64,000 nt of DNA from an uncultured Archangium sp. (GTDB taxonomy: Bacteria; Myxococcota; Myxococcia; Myxococcales; Myxococcaceae), in contig CAIVGN010000098.1 in the NCBI GenBank assembly GCA_903905455.1, positions 1 through 64,000 of the forward strand, written 5' to 3'. The notes under the pieces are model-generated. The model had not been told where the DNA came from and did not search any database. It saw only the letters and a program-made list of their open reading frames with translations. Shown here piece by piece: positions 33,391 through 47,916 of this stretch. The position numbers and the translations under genes were made by a program. The first letter of the stretch is position 1. The number at the start of each line of letters is the position of its first letter.

Positions 33391-34320
33391 GTGCGGATCG
33401 TCAGCTACAACGTCCGTTACTTCGGGCACGGCCTCAAGGGCCTCGCGAGCACCGCGGGGGCCAAGGAGCGCATCGCGCAGGCGCTGAGTTCGCTCGACCC
33501 GCTCCCCGAGTTGATCGCGCTGCAGGAGGTGGAGACGAAGTCGATCCGCTCCGGGGTGGCGCACCGTGGAGGCCACCCGGCCGAGACGCAGCTCGAGGCC
33601 TTCCTGCGGCACCTCACCCAGGACTTCCGGCGTCGTGGGCTCGTGATGCCCTACCGCGCCTGGTACTTCCCCGCGCACGTGTACCAGGTGGGCTCGGTGA
33701 AGCTCTACACCACGGGCCTGGCGATGCTGGTCAACAGCCAGAAGCTCGAGGTGATCGCCGACAACGGGCACAAGCCGCACGCCATCACCCACCACCGCAC
33801 CGAGACGCTCAAGCAGGTGAAGCAGACGCGCATCGCCGCGCACCTGCAGCTCGAGAACCTCGAGGGGCGCCGCTTTCACCTCTTCAACACCCACCTCTCG
33901 TTGCCCACCCCCTGGGCGAAGGAGTTCTGGAGCCAGCCGGGAAAGATGGGCTTCGGCACCAACCAGCTTGCCGAGGCGCGGGCCGTGGCGGAGTTCGCCG
34001 CCGCCACCTCGAAGTCAGACCCCTACCTCGTGGTGGGCGACTTCAACACCGGGCCGGCGACGCCCGTGTACCAGTACCTCACGCGCGAGGCGGGGCTGCG
34101 CGGGGCGCAGGAGTTGCTCAAGCAGATCGATCTCACGAAGCCCGGGGCCTTCGCCACTGCGGGCTTCATGCACCTGCGCATGCACCTCGATCACGTCTTC
34201 GCCGGCAACGGCCTGGGCTTCGTCGACCTCAACGACACGCACACCTTCGGAGACCCCGCGAGCCGCTTCACCGGCCTGTCGGATCACGTGCCGCTGATCG
34301 CCGGCTTCAACCTCGACTGA
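33391..34320 (+). CDS. Endonuclease/exonuclease/phosphatase-family protein
   Basis: A 309-residue protein with EEP fold motifs: IVSYNVRYFG at the N-terminus, the metal-binding Glu in LIALQEVE, FNTHLSL, the LVVGDFNT loop with catalytic Asp and Asn, and a C-terminal SDHVPL with the catalytic His. The family cuts phosphodiesters in DNA, lipids or nucleotides. There is no signal peptide. It begins with GTG at 33391, close behind TfuA, and could be part of that transcript. The last 37 bases overlap the convergent metallophosphoesterase gene. Confidence 0.88.
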   Translation: MRIVSYNVRYFGHGLKGLASTAGAKERIAQALSSLDPLPELIALQEVETKSIRSGVAHRGGHPAETQLEAFLRHLTQDFRRRGLVMPYRAWYFPAHVYQVGSVKLYTTGLAMLVNSQKLEVIADNGHKPHAITHHRTETLKQVKQTRIAAHLQLENLEGRRFHLFNTHLSLPTPWAKEFWSQPGKMGFGTNQLAEARAVAEFAAATSKSDPYLVVGDFNTGPATPVYQYLTREAGLRGAQELLKQIDLTKPGAFATAGFMHLRMHLDHVFAGNGLGFVDLNDTHTFGDPASRFTGLSDHVPLIAGFNLD

Positions 34321-35333
34321 AAGGGTCGGCGGAGATCGAGGTCGAACAGCTCGTAGCGTTCCGGCGAGGTGTGGTTCATGCCCGCGTCGAGGAAGAACAG
34401 CCGCGCGTCGGCCGGCGTGCCCACCGCGTAGCGCACCCCGTCGCCGTCGATGCGCAGCGCGCGCAGGGGCCCGTCTCTGGGGGGCTTTCCGTCGGCCCAG
34501 TCTTCGAAGAGCTCGCGGCACTTCTTGTCGCGGATGTGGCCGATGGCCTGGGGGAAGGCCTCGGGCAGCCCGCGAGGGTCGAAGCGGCGGCGGGGCGGGC
34601 CGTCGAAGCGGCGGTCGTCCTGTTTCGGCTTCTGCGGGCGGTGGAAGAGCACCCCGCGGGCTTCGCCGATGGCCGCCGAGCCCGGCTGGTGGAGCGGGGC
34701 GAGGTCGAGGGCGCCGGCGGTCCACTGCTCGATGCGGGCGTCGAAGAAGTCGTTGAGGCTCGCGGCGGCGGCGCTCGCGTCGAGGGGCACGGGCCCCAGC
34801 TGCGCGAAGTCCTCGGTGGTCACCCCGGCGTGCACCAGCAGCAGCCCGCCGTGCGCGTGGGCGAGGCGGAAGCGGCGGGTGCGCAGCAGCTCCGTCACCA
34901 GGCGTTGCTGCTCGGTGGAGAAGCACGAGAAGTCGCGCGCGAGGCACTCGGCGTCGGGCAGGTGAGGGTAGTCCGCGACGAAGGCCTGCTGGGCCTCGGG
35001 GTCGGTCTTTCCGCCCCGCCAGGCCGCGGCGGCGCGCGCGTGGGCCGTCTCGAAGGCGGCGTCGGTGGTGAAGGGGGCCAGCTCGCAGACCCGGCCCAGG
35101 TCGTGGTTGCCCGCGAGGATGATGACCTGGTCTTCGGGGTGCGCCGAGAGCCACGCCAGCAGCGCGATGGCGTCCTCGGTGGCCCGCCGTCGTTGCGACG
35201 CTTCACCCCAGTCGAAGTGGTCGCCCATGGACACCAGCTGCACGTCGGCGCGCAGCCGGCCCTCGGGGCCGAGCAGGCCGTGGTGCTCGAGCACCCCCAT
35301 CACCGTGGAGAACGGGGCCTGGGGGTCGCCCAT
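34284..35333 (-). CDS. Calcineurin-like metallophosphoesterase
   Basis: A 349-residue phosphoesterase with metal-binding motifs in order: GDPQ near the N-terminus, GDHFDWG, GNHD (in ILAGNHDLG) and VHAG. The GDxxD-like and GNHD signatures are those of the binuclear metal site. The substrate is unknown. The ATG at 35333 gives MGDPQAP. The family usually has a few residues before this Gly-Asp, and an in-frame CTG overlapping the upstream stop (CTGA at 35360-35363) could supply them. It lies directly behind the acyl-CoA ligase gene. Confidence 0.85.
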   Translation of the reverse strand: MGDPQAPFSTVMGVLEHHGLLGPEGRLRADVQLVSMGDHFDWGEASQRRRATEDAIALLAWLSAHPEDQVIILAGNHDLGRVCELAPFTTDAAFETAHARAAAAWRGGKTDPEAQQAFVADYPHLPDAECLARDFSCFSTEQQRLVTELLRTRRFRLAHAHGGLLLVHAGVTTEDFAQLGPVPLDASAAAASLNDFFDARIEQWTAGALDLAPLHQPGSAAIGEARGVLFHRPQKPKQDDRRFDGPPRRRFDPRGLPEAFPQAIGHIRDKKCRELFEDWADGKPPRDGPLRALRIDGDGVRYAVGTPADARLFFLDAGMNHTSPERYELFDLDLRRPFQSRLKPAISGT

Positions 35334-35359
35334 GGCGACGTGGCGGAGGAAGGGCAGGC

Positions 35360-37159
<1,800 letters not shown>

Positions 37160-37250
37160 GTGCGGCTCCCTGGTGGTGGGTGGTCAGCGGGGCGCATGTT
37201 ACGGGCGCGTTCCAGCCGCGCAACCACCGATTGCCGCCCCGAAAACACCA

Positions 37251-37283
37251 CGGGCCGGCACCTCGAAGAGAGGGACCGGCCCG
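37251..37283 (-). terminator. Rho-independent terminator downstream of the EF-G gene
   Basis: An 8-base-pair outer stem (CGGGCCGG with CCGGCCCG) and a 4-base-pair inner stem (CCTC with GAGG) flank a five-base loop. Read on the minus strand it is followed within a few bases by a short T-run (TGGTGTTTTCGG). It lies 30 bases after the EF-G stop and 91 bases before the acyl-CoA ligase ATG, so it separates the two genes. It is the clearest terminator in the window. Confidence 0.65.
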
Positions 37284-37312
37284 CGGGCAGCGCAGCGCTG
37301 AAGACGTACGTA

Positions 37313-39448
<2,136 letters not shown>

Positions 39449-39514
39449 AGCGGGGGGGGCGCGTACTGAAAGCCTGCTTGAAACACAAGCCCCGCGCGCC
39501 TACGACCTCACTTC

Positions 39515-40216
39515 ATGAGCGACGAGGTGCCCAGCGACGGTTCGGCGCTCCCGGTCTTCGAGCCCCACGAGCGGGTGTGCGGCAACTGCAAGCTGTGGCG
39601 GGCGCACTCGTTCGACCCGGTGCGGGGCGCGGTGGGGAACTGCCGCATCCAACCCAACCGCGGCCTGTTTCCGCCCGCGGCGCCCCTGTGCGACGCCTTC
39701 GTGGGCCGGGGAGAAGCCGTGGTCGCCGCCGTGGAGGCCTCGACGAAGCGGGCCCGCGCCCTCAAGCCCATCGGCCCCCTCGTGCGCCACGCCGACGGCC
39801 GCGCCGTGGTGGTCGACGCGCCCCGGCAGATTTCCCGCATCGATCCCAGCACCCCCATCGATTTTGAAGGAGACAGCATGACCCGCCAGGAACTGATGGA
39901 GCTCTTCCTCGAGGCCTCGGGCCTCACCGACGTGGCGCTGGCCGGCAAGTGGGAAGGCGGCACGGTGCGCCTGGTGCCCGCCGACCCCGCGGTGCAGGGC
40001 AAGGACCTGCCCATCGACGCCCTGTTTCACAAGGTGGTGATGGTGCGTGATCGCCTGCGCACGCTGGAGATGAAGCTCAACGCGCACCCCAAGCTGACCG
40101 ACACCGAGAAGGTGGAGATGCAGCAGTACGTGACGCGGTGCTACGGCTCGCTGACGACCTTCAACGTGCTCTTCAAGGACAAGGCCGATCAGTTCGTGGG
40201 AACGAAGGAAGAGTAG
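39515..40216 (+). CDS. Protein with an N-terminal CGNC zinc-ribbon-like motif, unknown function
   Basis: A 233-residue protein. The N-terminus has four Cys in a possible metal site: CGNCKLW (residues about 22-28), then NCRIQPNRGLFPP and PLCDAFVG. The rest, from about residue 120, is a helical domain (MTRQELMELFLEASGLTDVALAGKW) with a methionine at 121 preceded by GAAGGAGA, so an internal start giving a shorter product of 113 residues is possible. I do not recognise a family. It is divergent from EF-G. Its last 28 bases overlap the convergent sigma-factor gene. Confidence 0.72.
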   Translation: MSDEVPSDGSALPVFEPHERVCGNCKLWRAHSFDPVRGAVGNCRIQPNRGLFPPAAPLCDAFVGRGEAVVAAVEASTKRARALKPIGPLVRHADGRAVVVDAPRQISRIDPSTPIDFEGDSMTRQELMELFLEASGLTDVALAGKWEGGTVRLVPADPAVQGKDLPIDALFHKVVMVRDRLRTLEMKLNAHPKLTDTEKVEMQQYVTRCYGSLTTFNVLFKDKADQFVGTKEE

Positions 40217-40716
40217 TCGACGGGCTCGGCGGTGGTCTGGGCCATGCGCGCCATGAGCCGGGTGCGGCCGCGGTTGAGGGAGCTCTTCACCGTGCCCTCG
40301 GGCAGGCCGAGCATGCGGGCGATCTCCGGGTACGAGTAGCCGCGCAGGTCGCGCAGGGTCACCACCTGCCGGTGTTGCTCCGAGAGGTGCGTGAGGGCCT
40401 CGAGGAACAGCTCGTGGCGCTCGTGGTCCACGGCGATCTCCTCGGGGTCGTCGGCCTCGCCGATGGGGCTCTCGAGGCGGCCGCGGCGCTTGCGGGCGCG
40501 CAGCGAGTTGATCGACGAGTTGACGAGGATGCGGTGCAGCCAGGTGGTGTACGCGGCCTTGCCGTCGAAGCGCACGTTCTGGCTGAAGAGCCGGGTGAAG
40601 ACCTCCTGCACCACGTCTTCGGCCTCGTCGGCGTCGCGGAGGATGCGGCGGGCGATGGACAACGCCCGCGCTCGGTGTTGGCGGTACAGCTCGGTCATCG
40701 GGGGCAGCGCGGTCAT
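40189..40716 (-). CDS. ECF RNA polymerase sigma factor
   Basis: A 175-residue ECF sigma factor with region 2 (DADEAEDVVQEVFTRLF, then YTTWLHRILVNSSINSLRARKRR) and region 4 (LSEQHRQVVTLRDLRGYSYP, EIARMLGLPEGTVKSSLNRG). It directs RNA polymerase to a stress or envelope regulon. No anti-sigma gene is next to it. The upstream neighbour on the same strand is a sigma-54 activator 66 bases away. Its 3' end overlaps the convergent zinc-ribbon gene by 28 bases. Confidence 0.92.
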   Translation of the reverse strand: MTALPPMTELYRQHRARALSIARRILRDADEAEDVVQEVFTRLFSQNVRFDGKAAYTTWLHRILVNSSINSLRARKRRGRLESPIGEADDPEEIAVDHERHELFLEALTHLSEQHRQVVTLRDLRGYSYPEIARMLGLPEGTVKSSLNRGRTRLMARMAQTTAEPVDYSSFVPTN

Positions 40717-40782
40717 GGGCTTTCGAAACGCCCCACCGCATTCGGCGATCTATTGCCCCCGAAGAGGCCTCAATTCAGCGGG

Positions 40783-42426
<1,644 letters not shown>

Positions 42427-42525
42427 GTCGGCCCCCCTACCACGGCCGTCTCGCACCCACCAAGACCCACCCCGCGGCCTTCTGCCCGATGGAGTGACCG
42501 GTCCACCCGGGGGAAGCTGGGCCGG

Positions 42526-43278
42526 GTGAGCACGCGTCGTGAGTCGGGCCAGGCAGCGGTGGAGACGGCGCTGACCATGCCGCTGACGCTGTTCATGGTG
42601 CTGGGCACGCTGCAGCTGTTCATGCTGCTCCAGGGGCGGCTCTTCGCGGAGCACGCGGCCTGGGCGGCGGTGCGGGTGGGCTCGGTGCGCCACGGCGACT
42701 GCCAGGCGATGACCCACGCGGCGATCCTCGCGCTGCTACCGAGCTTCACCTCGTACCTCGGCGAGTCGACCGCGGGGGCGACACCGCAGCAGAAGCTGGG
42801 CCGCGCCTTCGTGCTGCGGACCAACGGCAAGCCCTACGAGAACCAGTACGACGCGAACGCCGACGCGCCTCACGACCGGCCGGTGCTGTGGCTCTTCCGG
42901 CCTTCGCCGCGGGCCTCGTCGGTGCGCAAGTGGTCGGAGGAGGACTTCGACGACCCGGAGAAGGGCGGCTACCTGCTCGAGGCGCGCGTCGTCTACTGGT
43001 ACCCCCTGCGGATCCCCTTCGCCAACTGGGTGATGGCCACCATGTACCGGGCCTGGTTCGGCTTCGGCGCGTACCAGAAGCAGAACCCGCTCATTCCCAC
43101 CCGCCAGGCCAACTGGACGACGAGCTCGCAGTCGCTCAACGGGTTCCGCGCCGAGTTCATGACCCGCTACGACGACCAGCAGTGGGTCTTCCCCGTGGTG
43201 GGCACGGCGGCGATGCACATGATGACGCCCCCGCGGCCGGCGGCCTTCAAGCGCCAGCACTGCGAGCCGGCGCCATGA
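42526..43278 (+). CDS. TadE-like pseudopilin (Tad-like module 2, first gene)
   Basis: A 250-residue protein with the TadE pattern: basic head (VSTRRESGQAAVETA) followed by a hydrophobic helix (about residues 16-38, LTMPLTLFMVLGTLQLFML). The mature part shares features with the protein at 23302, including the FDDP and IPFAN segments, so they are paralogues. GTG at 42526 is the start, with a purine-rich stretch about 10 bases upstream. No sigma-54 promoter of standard form is visible in the 99-base gap. It overlaps the next gene by four bases. Confidence 0.85.
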   Translation: MSTRRESGQAAVETALTMPLTLFMVLGTLQLFMLLQGRLFAEHAAWAAVRVGSVRHGDCQAMTHAAILALLPSFTSYLGESTAGATPQQKLGRAFVLRTNGKPYENQYDANADAPHDRPVLWLFRPSPRASSVRKWSEEDFDDPEKGGYLLEARVVYWYPLRIPFANWVMATMYRAWFGFGAYQKQNPLIPTRQANWTTSSQSLNGFRAEFMTRYDDQQWVFPVVGTAAMHMMTPPRPAAFKRQHCEPAP

Positions 43279-44888
43279 GCGCACCGCGCGGCCAGAACCT
43301 GGTGTTGCTCTCGCTGACCATGCTGTTCCTGGCGTTGATGGTCACCATGACCATCGGCCTGGGGCTGCGCATCCGGCAGCGCCACGAGCTGCAGAACCTC
43401 AGCGACGCCGCCGCCTACTCGAACGCGATCATGACCGCGCGCACCTTCAACAACATGGCGGTGATCAACCGGCTCGAGGTGTCCTACTGGGTGGCGATGG
43501 CGGCCGACGAGTCGCTCATCTCGTGGACCTCCTACGCCCGCGCCATGGCCGACGGTTCGCACAACGCCGCCCAGGACATCCTCAACAGCAACTGCCGGCT
43601 GACGGTGAACGAGAGGGCGCGGCTCACCGGGTTCCGGAACGACGTGCGCGACTACGTGCAGCGCGACATCGAAGGCTCGGCCGGGCCGCTGTGGCGGCAG
43701 CTGGACCAGGCGGCGGGCGCCGAGGCCGAGAGCATCCAGGGGAAGATCTCCGACCTGCGGGGTGAGCTGATGGCGGGCCGGTTGCCACCGCCCGTCAAGC
43801 CGCTCCAGGACCGGCTGTTCGAAGATCTCTCGAGCCAGGTGCTCACCAACGCCATCCTGAGCGCCGCGATGCAGGGCGACGTGTCGGTCCTCGACGGAGG
43901 CTTGAACTCGGCGTCGCGGGTCTCGCGGCGAGAGGTGGACTGCGACTTCCTGCCCGGCGGGTCGGAAGAGGAGCGCTCGGGGTTGTGCAGCCGGCACACC
44001 TGGAGCGAGGCCATGCTCTCGGCGGCCATGGGGTCGCGCGGAGACCCGTTCCTCACCAGCCGCACCGCGGTGCCCTCGCGGGTCGGGGGGCGGCTGGAGC
44101 GCTACGCGTCGGACCATGGCGTGGCCCTGGGGCTCGCGTCGGGCAAGCAGGGCAGCGCCTACTGGGCCCGCACGCGCCACGGCGGCATGAGCTCGGAATA
44201 CGCGTGGGGCGACGATCACGGGCTGGTGCAGGTCTCGGTCGGAAACTGCCGGGGCACCGCGGAGATCAAGGCCCACGTGTTCTCGACCGACCAGGTCGAC
44301 CGCTCCGACGAGCACCAGTGGGAGCCGCAGCTGCGAGCCGACGGTCCCGCCGAGGACAAGCAGCCTGACGTGCACCACACCATGGGCATCTGCGTCGAGT
44401 GCCCCTCGGTCTGGGTGCGCACCCCGGGCTTCAAGCCCCACGAGGCGGGCGGCGCGGAGGAAGACGCGTGGGGCCAGCCCAAGCTGATGGTGGCCCTCGA
44501 GCGTGACCTGCTGCGCGACCCCGGCAAGGGGCGCAAGCCGTTCCCCTGGGAGCTGCACTTCCAGTTCCCGTTCAGCGCCACGGGCGCGGCGAGCGAGTGG
44601 GACGGGCGCGGCCTCTCGCTGCACACCCGGGGGAGCAACCGCCTGAGCATTCGGCGCATGACCGCGCTCGCCACGGGCATGGCGTACTACCACCGCAGCG
44701 AGCACTGGGACGAACCGGCCAACCTGCTCAACCCCTTCTGGCGCGCGACGCTGGTGCCCATGGACGTGGACTCGCCCAACGTCAATCGCTCGGACGACGT
44801 GCGCACGGTGCTCAGCGCGCCGGGGCTCACCTGGCAACGCGAGGCCTACGATCAACTGGTGGGCGCCAACTACCAGGGGCTCCACTGA
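43275..44888 (+). CDS. TadG-like long pseudopilin (Tad-like module 2, second gene)
   Basis: A 537-residue protein with a short head (MSAPRGQNLVLL), a membrane helix (about 8-29), and LSDAAAYSNAIMTARTFNNMAVINRLEV. That segment corresponds to SDAQAFSIATLEARGFNTIAYMNRAI in the module 1 paralogue at 24131. The remainder is a large, polar, probably periplasmic region with several Cys, including CDFLPGGSEEERSGLC and GICVECPSVWV. It is coupled at both ends: ATGA overlap with the gene before and TGATG overlap with the gene after. Confidence 0.82.
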   Translation: MSAPRGQNLVLLSLTMLFLALMVTMTIGLGLRIRQRHELQNLSDAAAYSNAIMTARTFNNMAVINRLEVSYWVAMAADESLISWTSYARAMADGSHNAAQDILNSNCRLTVNERARLTGFRNDVRDYVQRDIEGSAGPLWRQLDQAAGAEAESIQGKISDLRGELMAGRLPPPVKPLQDRLFEDLSSQVLTNAILSAAMQGDVSVLDGGLNSASRVSRREVDCDFLPGGSEEERSGLCSRHTWSEAMLSAAMGSRGDPFLTSRTAVPSRVGGRLERYASDHGVALGLASGKQGSAYWARTRHGGMSSEYAWGDDHGLVQVSVGNCRGTAEIKAHVFSTDQVDRSDEHQWEPQLRADGPAEDKQPDVHHTMGICVECPSVWVRTPGFKPHEAGGAEEDAWGQPKLMVALERDLLRDPGKGRKPFPWELHFQFPFSATGAASEWDGRGLSLHTRGSNRLSIRRMTALATGMAYYHRSEHWDEPANLLNPFWRATLVPMDVDSPNVNRSDDVRTVLSAPGLTWQREAYDQLVGANYQGLH

Positions 44889-45805
44889 TGCGCGCGCGGG
44901 GGCAGGCCACGGTCGAGCTGGCGCTGGGTAGCGTGGTCTTCGTGGGGGTGTTGCTCATCGGCATTCACATGGCCGAGTACGCGCAGCTCTCGCTCAAGGT
45001 GCAGGACGCCGAGGCCTTCGCCGTGTGGGAAGCGACCAGCCACCGCGCCCAGGCGCACCTCGCGAGCGGCGAGACGAACAAGCTCCCCTTCGCGCGCACC
45101 ATCGACGCGGCCAACGGGGTCGGCGCCGAGGCCGAGGCCCGCTACGAAGACTTCGACGGCCTCTCGACGAGCCACAACGGCAACGTCATCGGCCGGGCGC
45201 TCACCCAGGGCAGCAAGCTGAGCGTCACCTGCGAAGAGGCCCCCGACCTCGGCTTCCGGGCGACGGCGAGCGCGCGCAGCGTGCTGTGGGACGTGGGCGG
45301 CGTGCGCTGCCACGCGGGCGCGCAGGTCAAGGCGATCAACGTGCCGCGGGAGTTCCTGCAGAAGGACACCGGCGGTTTCTTCCGCGAACGCATGGTGCGC
45401 TCCGAGCCGATGCCCGTGTGCGGCATGGGCCTGCCCGTCGACGGCAAGTGCCCGGGCGCGCTCTCGGTGCTCACCAACGACTGGGCCCTGGTCAACGACG
45501 AGACGGTGACCTGCAAGAACGACTGCCCCGCTTCGCCCTACCGCCAGATGATCGAGAAGCTCTACGCGCAGACCGGCCGCGGCGGGCCGCGGGGTCGGGT
45601 CTTCGCCACGCAGTTCGCCGGCGCGCCCCCGGTCTCGGCGATGGACTACTTCTTCAGCTACGCGGGCATCGACGCCCAGCCCACCTCGTTGGTGGACTCG
45701 GTTCCCGGTGAGGGGGCGCAGCGCGACTTCGTCACCGGCGGCGCGGGCCTGGGCATGGTGAAGGCGACGTCGCGACCCAAGGGCTTCCTGGGGCGGCTGC
45801 GGTGA
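44888..45805 (+). CDS. TadE-like pseudopilin (Tad-like module 2, third gene)
   Basis: A 305-residue protein starting MRARGQATVELALG with a hydrophobic helix (about 12-30, SVVFVGVLLIGIHMAEYAQL), a TadE-type N-terminus. It corresponds in order to the gene at 25681. The mature part has seven Cys (such as VTCEEAPD, VCGMGLPVDGKCPG, TCKNDCPAS), so disulfides are probable. TGATG overlaps couple it to both neighbours. Confidence 0.82.
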   Translation: MRARGQATVELALGSVVFVGVLLIGIHMAEYAQLSLKVQDAEAFAVWEATSHRAQAHLASGETNKLPFARTIDAANGVGAEAEARYEDFDGLSTSHNGNVIGRALTQGSKLSVTCEEAPDLGFRATASARSVLWDVGGVRCHAGAQVKAINVPREFLQKDTGGFFRERMVRSEPMPVCGMGLPVDGKCPGALSVLTNDWALVNDETVTCKNDCPASPYRQMIEKLYAQTGRGGPRGRVFATQFAGAPPVSAMDYFFSYAGIDAQPTSLVDSVPGEGAQRDFVTGGAGLGMVKATSRPKGFLGRLR

Positions 45806-46461
45806 TGGGCGCGCTGGCGGCGCTGGTGCTGGCGGCGGCCCCCTTCTCGTGGGACGTGCCGGGCCAGCTCGACCTGGTGCCGGTGGGCAAGCGGCTCGAG
45901 CGTGACGGGCTGCCCATGGTGGTCTTCGTGGCGAGATCGTCCTGGCCCATCGATCGCCTGCTGACGCACTACGCGGGCCGCTTCGCCGACGCGGGCTTCT
46001 TCCTGCCCCCGAAGCGAGCCCAGGTGCCGGCGATGAAGCTGCCGCGCCTCGCCGCCCTCGATGACGAGCACCTGGTCAGCTTCCTGGTCTACGGGTGGAC
46101 GGAGCCCGACGGCACCACGACGCTGGTGCTGGGCGCGGCTGATCTCGCGCATCGCCAGAAGGCCGAGGCCGGGGTGGTGCCGGTGTTTCCCGGGGCGAAG
46201 GCGGTGACGCGCTTCAACCTCGAGGCGGCCCAGGCGCTGTCGTTCACCGCGAACGCCACCGAGGCCGAGGTCATCGACTTCTACCGCGCGGTGTTGCCCT
46301 CCGGCGGCTGGGCCGAGCGAGAGCCCGGCACCTTCGTGCGCGCGGGGCGGGCGGTGCGCGTGCTCTCGAAGAAGCAGGGCGGGGCGCTGTCGATCGTGGT
46401 GCTCGAGCAGGGCGACGCAGCGCCGCTCAGCGGAACTGAGGTCGCCCCAGGTAGCCGGTGA
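45805..46461 (+). CDS. Exported protein closing Tad-like module 2 (unknown family)
   Basis: A 218-residue protein starting MGALAALVLAAAPFSWDVPG, which looks like a short signal peptide rather than the membrane anchor of its paralogue at 26841. It has two alpha/beta repeats with the helix signatures PIDRLLTHYAGRFADAG and ATEAEVIDFYRAVLPSGGW, as in the paralogue. The function is unknown. It is coupled to the gene before by TGATG. The last 35 bases overlap the end of gspN on the other strand. Confidence 0.75.
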   Translation: MGALAALVLAAAPFSWDVPGQLDLVPVGKRLERDGLPMVVFVARSSWPIDRLLTHYAGRFADAGFFLPPKRAQVPAMKLPRLAALDDEHLVSFLVYGWTEPDGTTTLVLGAADLAHRQKAEAGVVPVFPGAKAVTRFNLEAAQALSFTANATEAEVIDFYRAVLPSGGWAEREPGTFVRAGRAVRVLSKKQGGALSIVVLEQGDAAPLSGTEVAPGSR

Positions 46462-47353
46462 ACTTGCCCATGCGCCAGGTGGGGTCCTTGGGATCGGCGC
46501 CGATCATCGACAGCGCGCTGCCCAGCAGGCCCAGGCGCTTCTGAAACTCGGGGTCGGGCTTCACGCGCACTTCCATGTTGGGCTCGGCGTACTCGAGGCG
46601 CTTGGCGAGCTTCACGGTGCCGGTGACGTTCATCTCGAGGTCGGTGCTCTTCGACTTGAGCTCCTCGATGGTGGCCGTGCCCTTGTCGACCTTGAGCTTG
46701 CCCAGGAAGTCACCGATCAGGATCTTCGGGAGATCGACCGGCGTGGGGTCGGGGCCGAACTGGGGAATGGTGATGTTCGCGGTGCCGCCGTTGACGGCGA
46801 GCGCGCGGGTCTCGAGGCTGATGGTACCGGTGGTCTGCGCGAGGTCGGGCTCGGCCGGCAGGTTCGGCCCGGCGGCCACCCGGGGAATGCTCAGGTCGAC
46901 GTGGGCCTCCAGCTGGCCCGAGAAGTCGATGCCCGAGAAGCCCTTCATGTTGCCCTTGGCCAGGTCGAGATCTTCGGCGTCGATCTTCACGCGGGTGACG
47001 GACAGGCCCGACACGCGCGTCGACACGCTGCCGCCCAGCAGGTTCACCTTCACCGCGAGGCCCGGGGGGAAGAACGACGGCCCGATGCTCAGGGAGTCGA
47101 TCTTCAGCGCCTCGGGAGGCGGCTCGGTGGTGGTCTTCTTGCTGACCTGCACGTCGGTGGCGCGCACGGCGAAGAGGCCGGGGCCCATGCTGCCGATGCG
47201 CAGGAAGTAGCCCGCGGCGTCGGCTTCGATCCGCACCCGGTCCTTGAGCGCGTCATAGGGGAAGGTGAGGAAGAACGTCGCCACGAGGGCGAAGAGCGAA
47301 AAGCTCGCGTAGCCGACGATGCGCTTCCAGAGGCTGGTCTTCTTCTCGGCCAT
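46427..47353 (-). CDS. gspN: Type II secretion system protein GspN
   Basis: A 308-residue bitopic protein: a basic head, one membrane segment (about residues 13-31, YASFSLFALVATFFLTF), and a beta-rich periplasmic domain with repeated strands (for example SGIDFSGQLEAHVDLSIP, GTISLETRALAVNGGTANI). This matches GspN of the AsmA/GspN superfamily, which is optional in the T2SS and of unclear role. It is the last gene of the gsp operon, 8 bases after gspM. The C-terminal end overlaps the convergent module 2 gene by 35 bases. Confidence 0.85.
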   Translation of the reverse strand: MAEKKTSLWKRIVGYASFSLFALVATFFLTFPYDALKDRVRIEADAAGYFLRIGSMGPGLFAVRATDVQVSKKTTTEPPPEALKIDSLSIGPSFFPPGLAVKVNLLGGSVSTRVSGLSVTRVKIDAEDLDLAKGNMKGFSGIDFSGQLEAHVDLSIPRVAAGPNLPAEPDLAQTTGTISLETRALAVNGGTANITIPQFGPDPTPVDLPKILIGDFLGKLKVDKGTATIEELKSKSTDLEMNVTGTVKLAKRLEYAEPNMEVRVKPDPEFQKRLGLLGSALSMIGADPKDPTWRMGKFTGYLGRPQFR

Positions 47354-47361
47354 GGGGCTTT

Positions 47362-47916
47362 TCACTTCAGCTTGTAGGTGGCGACGGTGAGCCACGCGGT
47401 GACGGTCTCCTGCGCGGGCCGGGGCTCGAGGCGCAGGTACTTCACTCTGACGATGCCCGGGCCTGCTTCGACGGCCTGCAGGAAGTCGATGAGGCGGTTC
47501 AACTTCACGTCGGTCAAGGTCACCTCGACGGCGCTCTCGACGATCTTCGAGCCCTCGAGGGGCACGTCGGCCTTGGGGTTGATCGACGGCAGCTCGATGC
47601 CCGCGGGCTTGGCCTTGTCCTCGAGGTAGCTGACGAGGCGGATGTTCGAGGCGCGCAGCTGGGTCTCGAGGGCGTCCTGCTTCGCCTTGGCGTCGCGGTA
47701 GCCGGCGGCCAGGGTCTGCACTTCTTCGAGCTTGATGAGCTTGTCGGCGGTGCGGCGGCGAATGGCGTCGGCCTTGTTGCCGAAGCTGAAGACCACCATG
47801 AACACGATGAACACGGCGACCGCGAGGCCGGCGCCGATCACCATGCGCTTCTCGCGCGACGACAGCGCGGCGAAGGAGGTCTGGGCGTTCTGCTGGAGAT
47901 CGGTGAGCGCGCTCAT
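47362..47916 (-). CDS. gspM: Type II secretion system protein GspM
   Basis: A 184-residue inner-membrane protein. Residues 1-25 are cytoplasmic (LSSREKRMVIGAG), then a membrane helix (about 26-46), a coiled coil (about 48-95) and a small ferredoxin-like C-terminal domain (VEVTLTDVKLNRLIDFLQAVE). GspM dimerises with GspL and links the cytoplasmic ATPase platform to the periplasm. Its ATG overlaps the stop of gspL by four bases, so they are co-translated, as expected for interacting partners. Confidence 0.88.
   Translation of the reverse strand: MSALTDLQQNAQTSFAALSSREKRMVIGAGLAVAVFIVFMVVFSFGNKADAIRRRTADKLIKLEEVQTLAAGYRDAKAKQDALETQLRASNIRLVSYLEDKAKPAGIELPSINPKADVPLEGSKIVESAVEVTLTDVKLNRLIDFLQAVEAGPGIVRVKYLRLEPRPAQETVTAWLTVATYKLK

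Noticed and set aside
31300-33400. Short frames near YcaO-TfuA as RiPP precursor candidates
   Set aside because: The gaps are 53 and 9 bases. No short frame with a leader-like helix and a Cys/Ser/Thr/Gly core could be supported.
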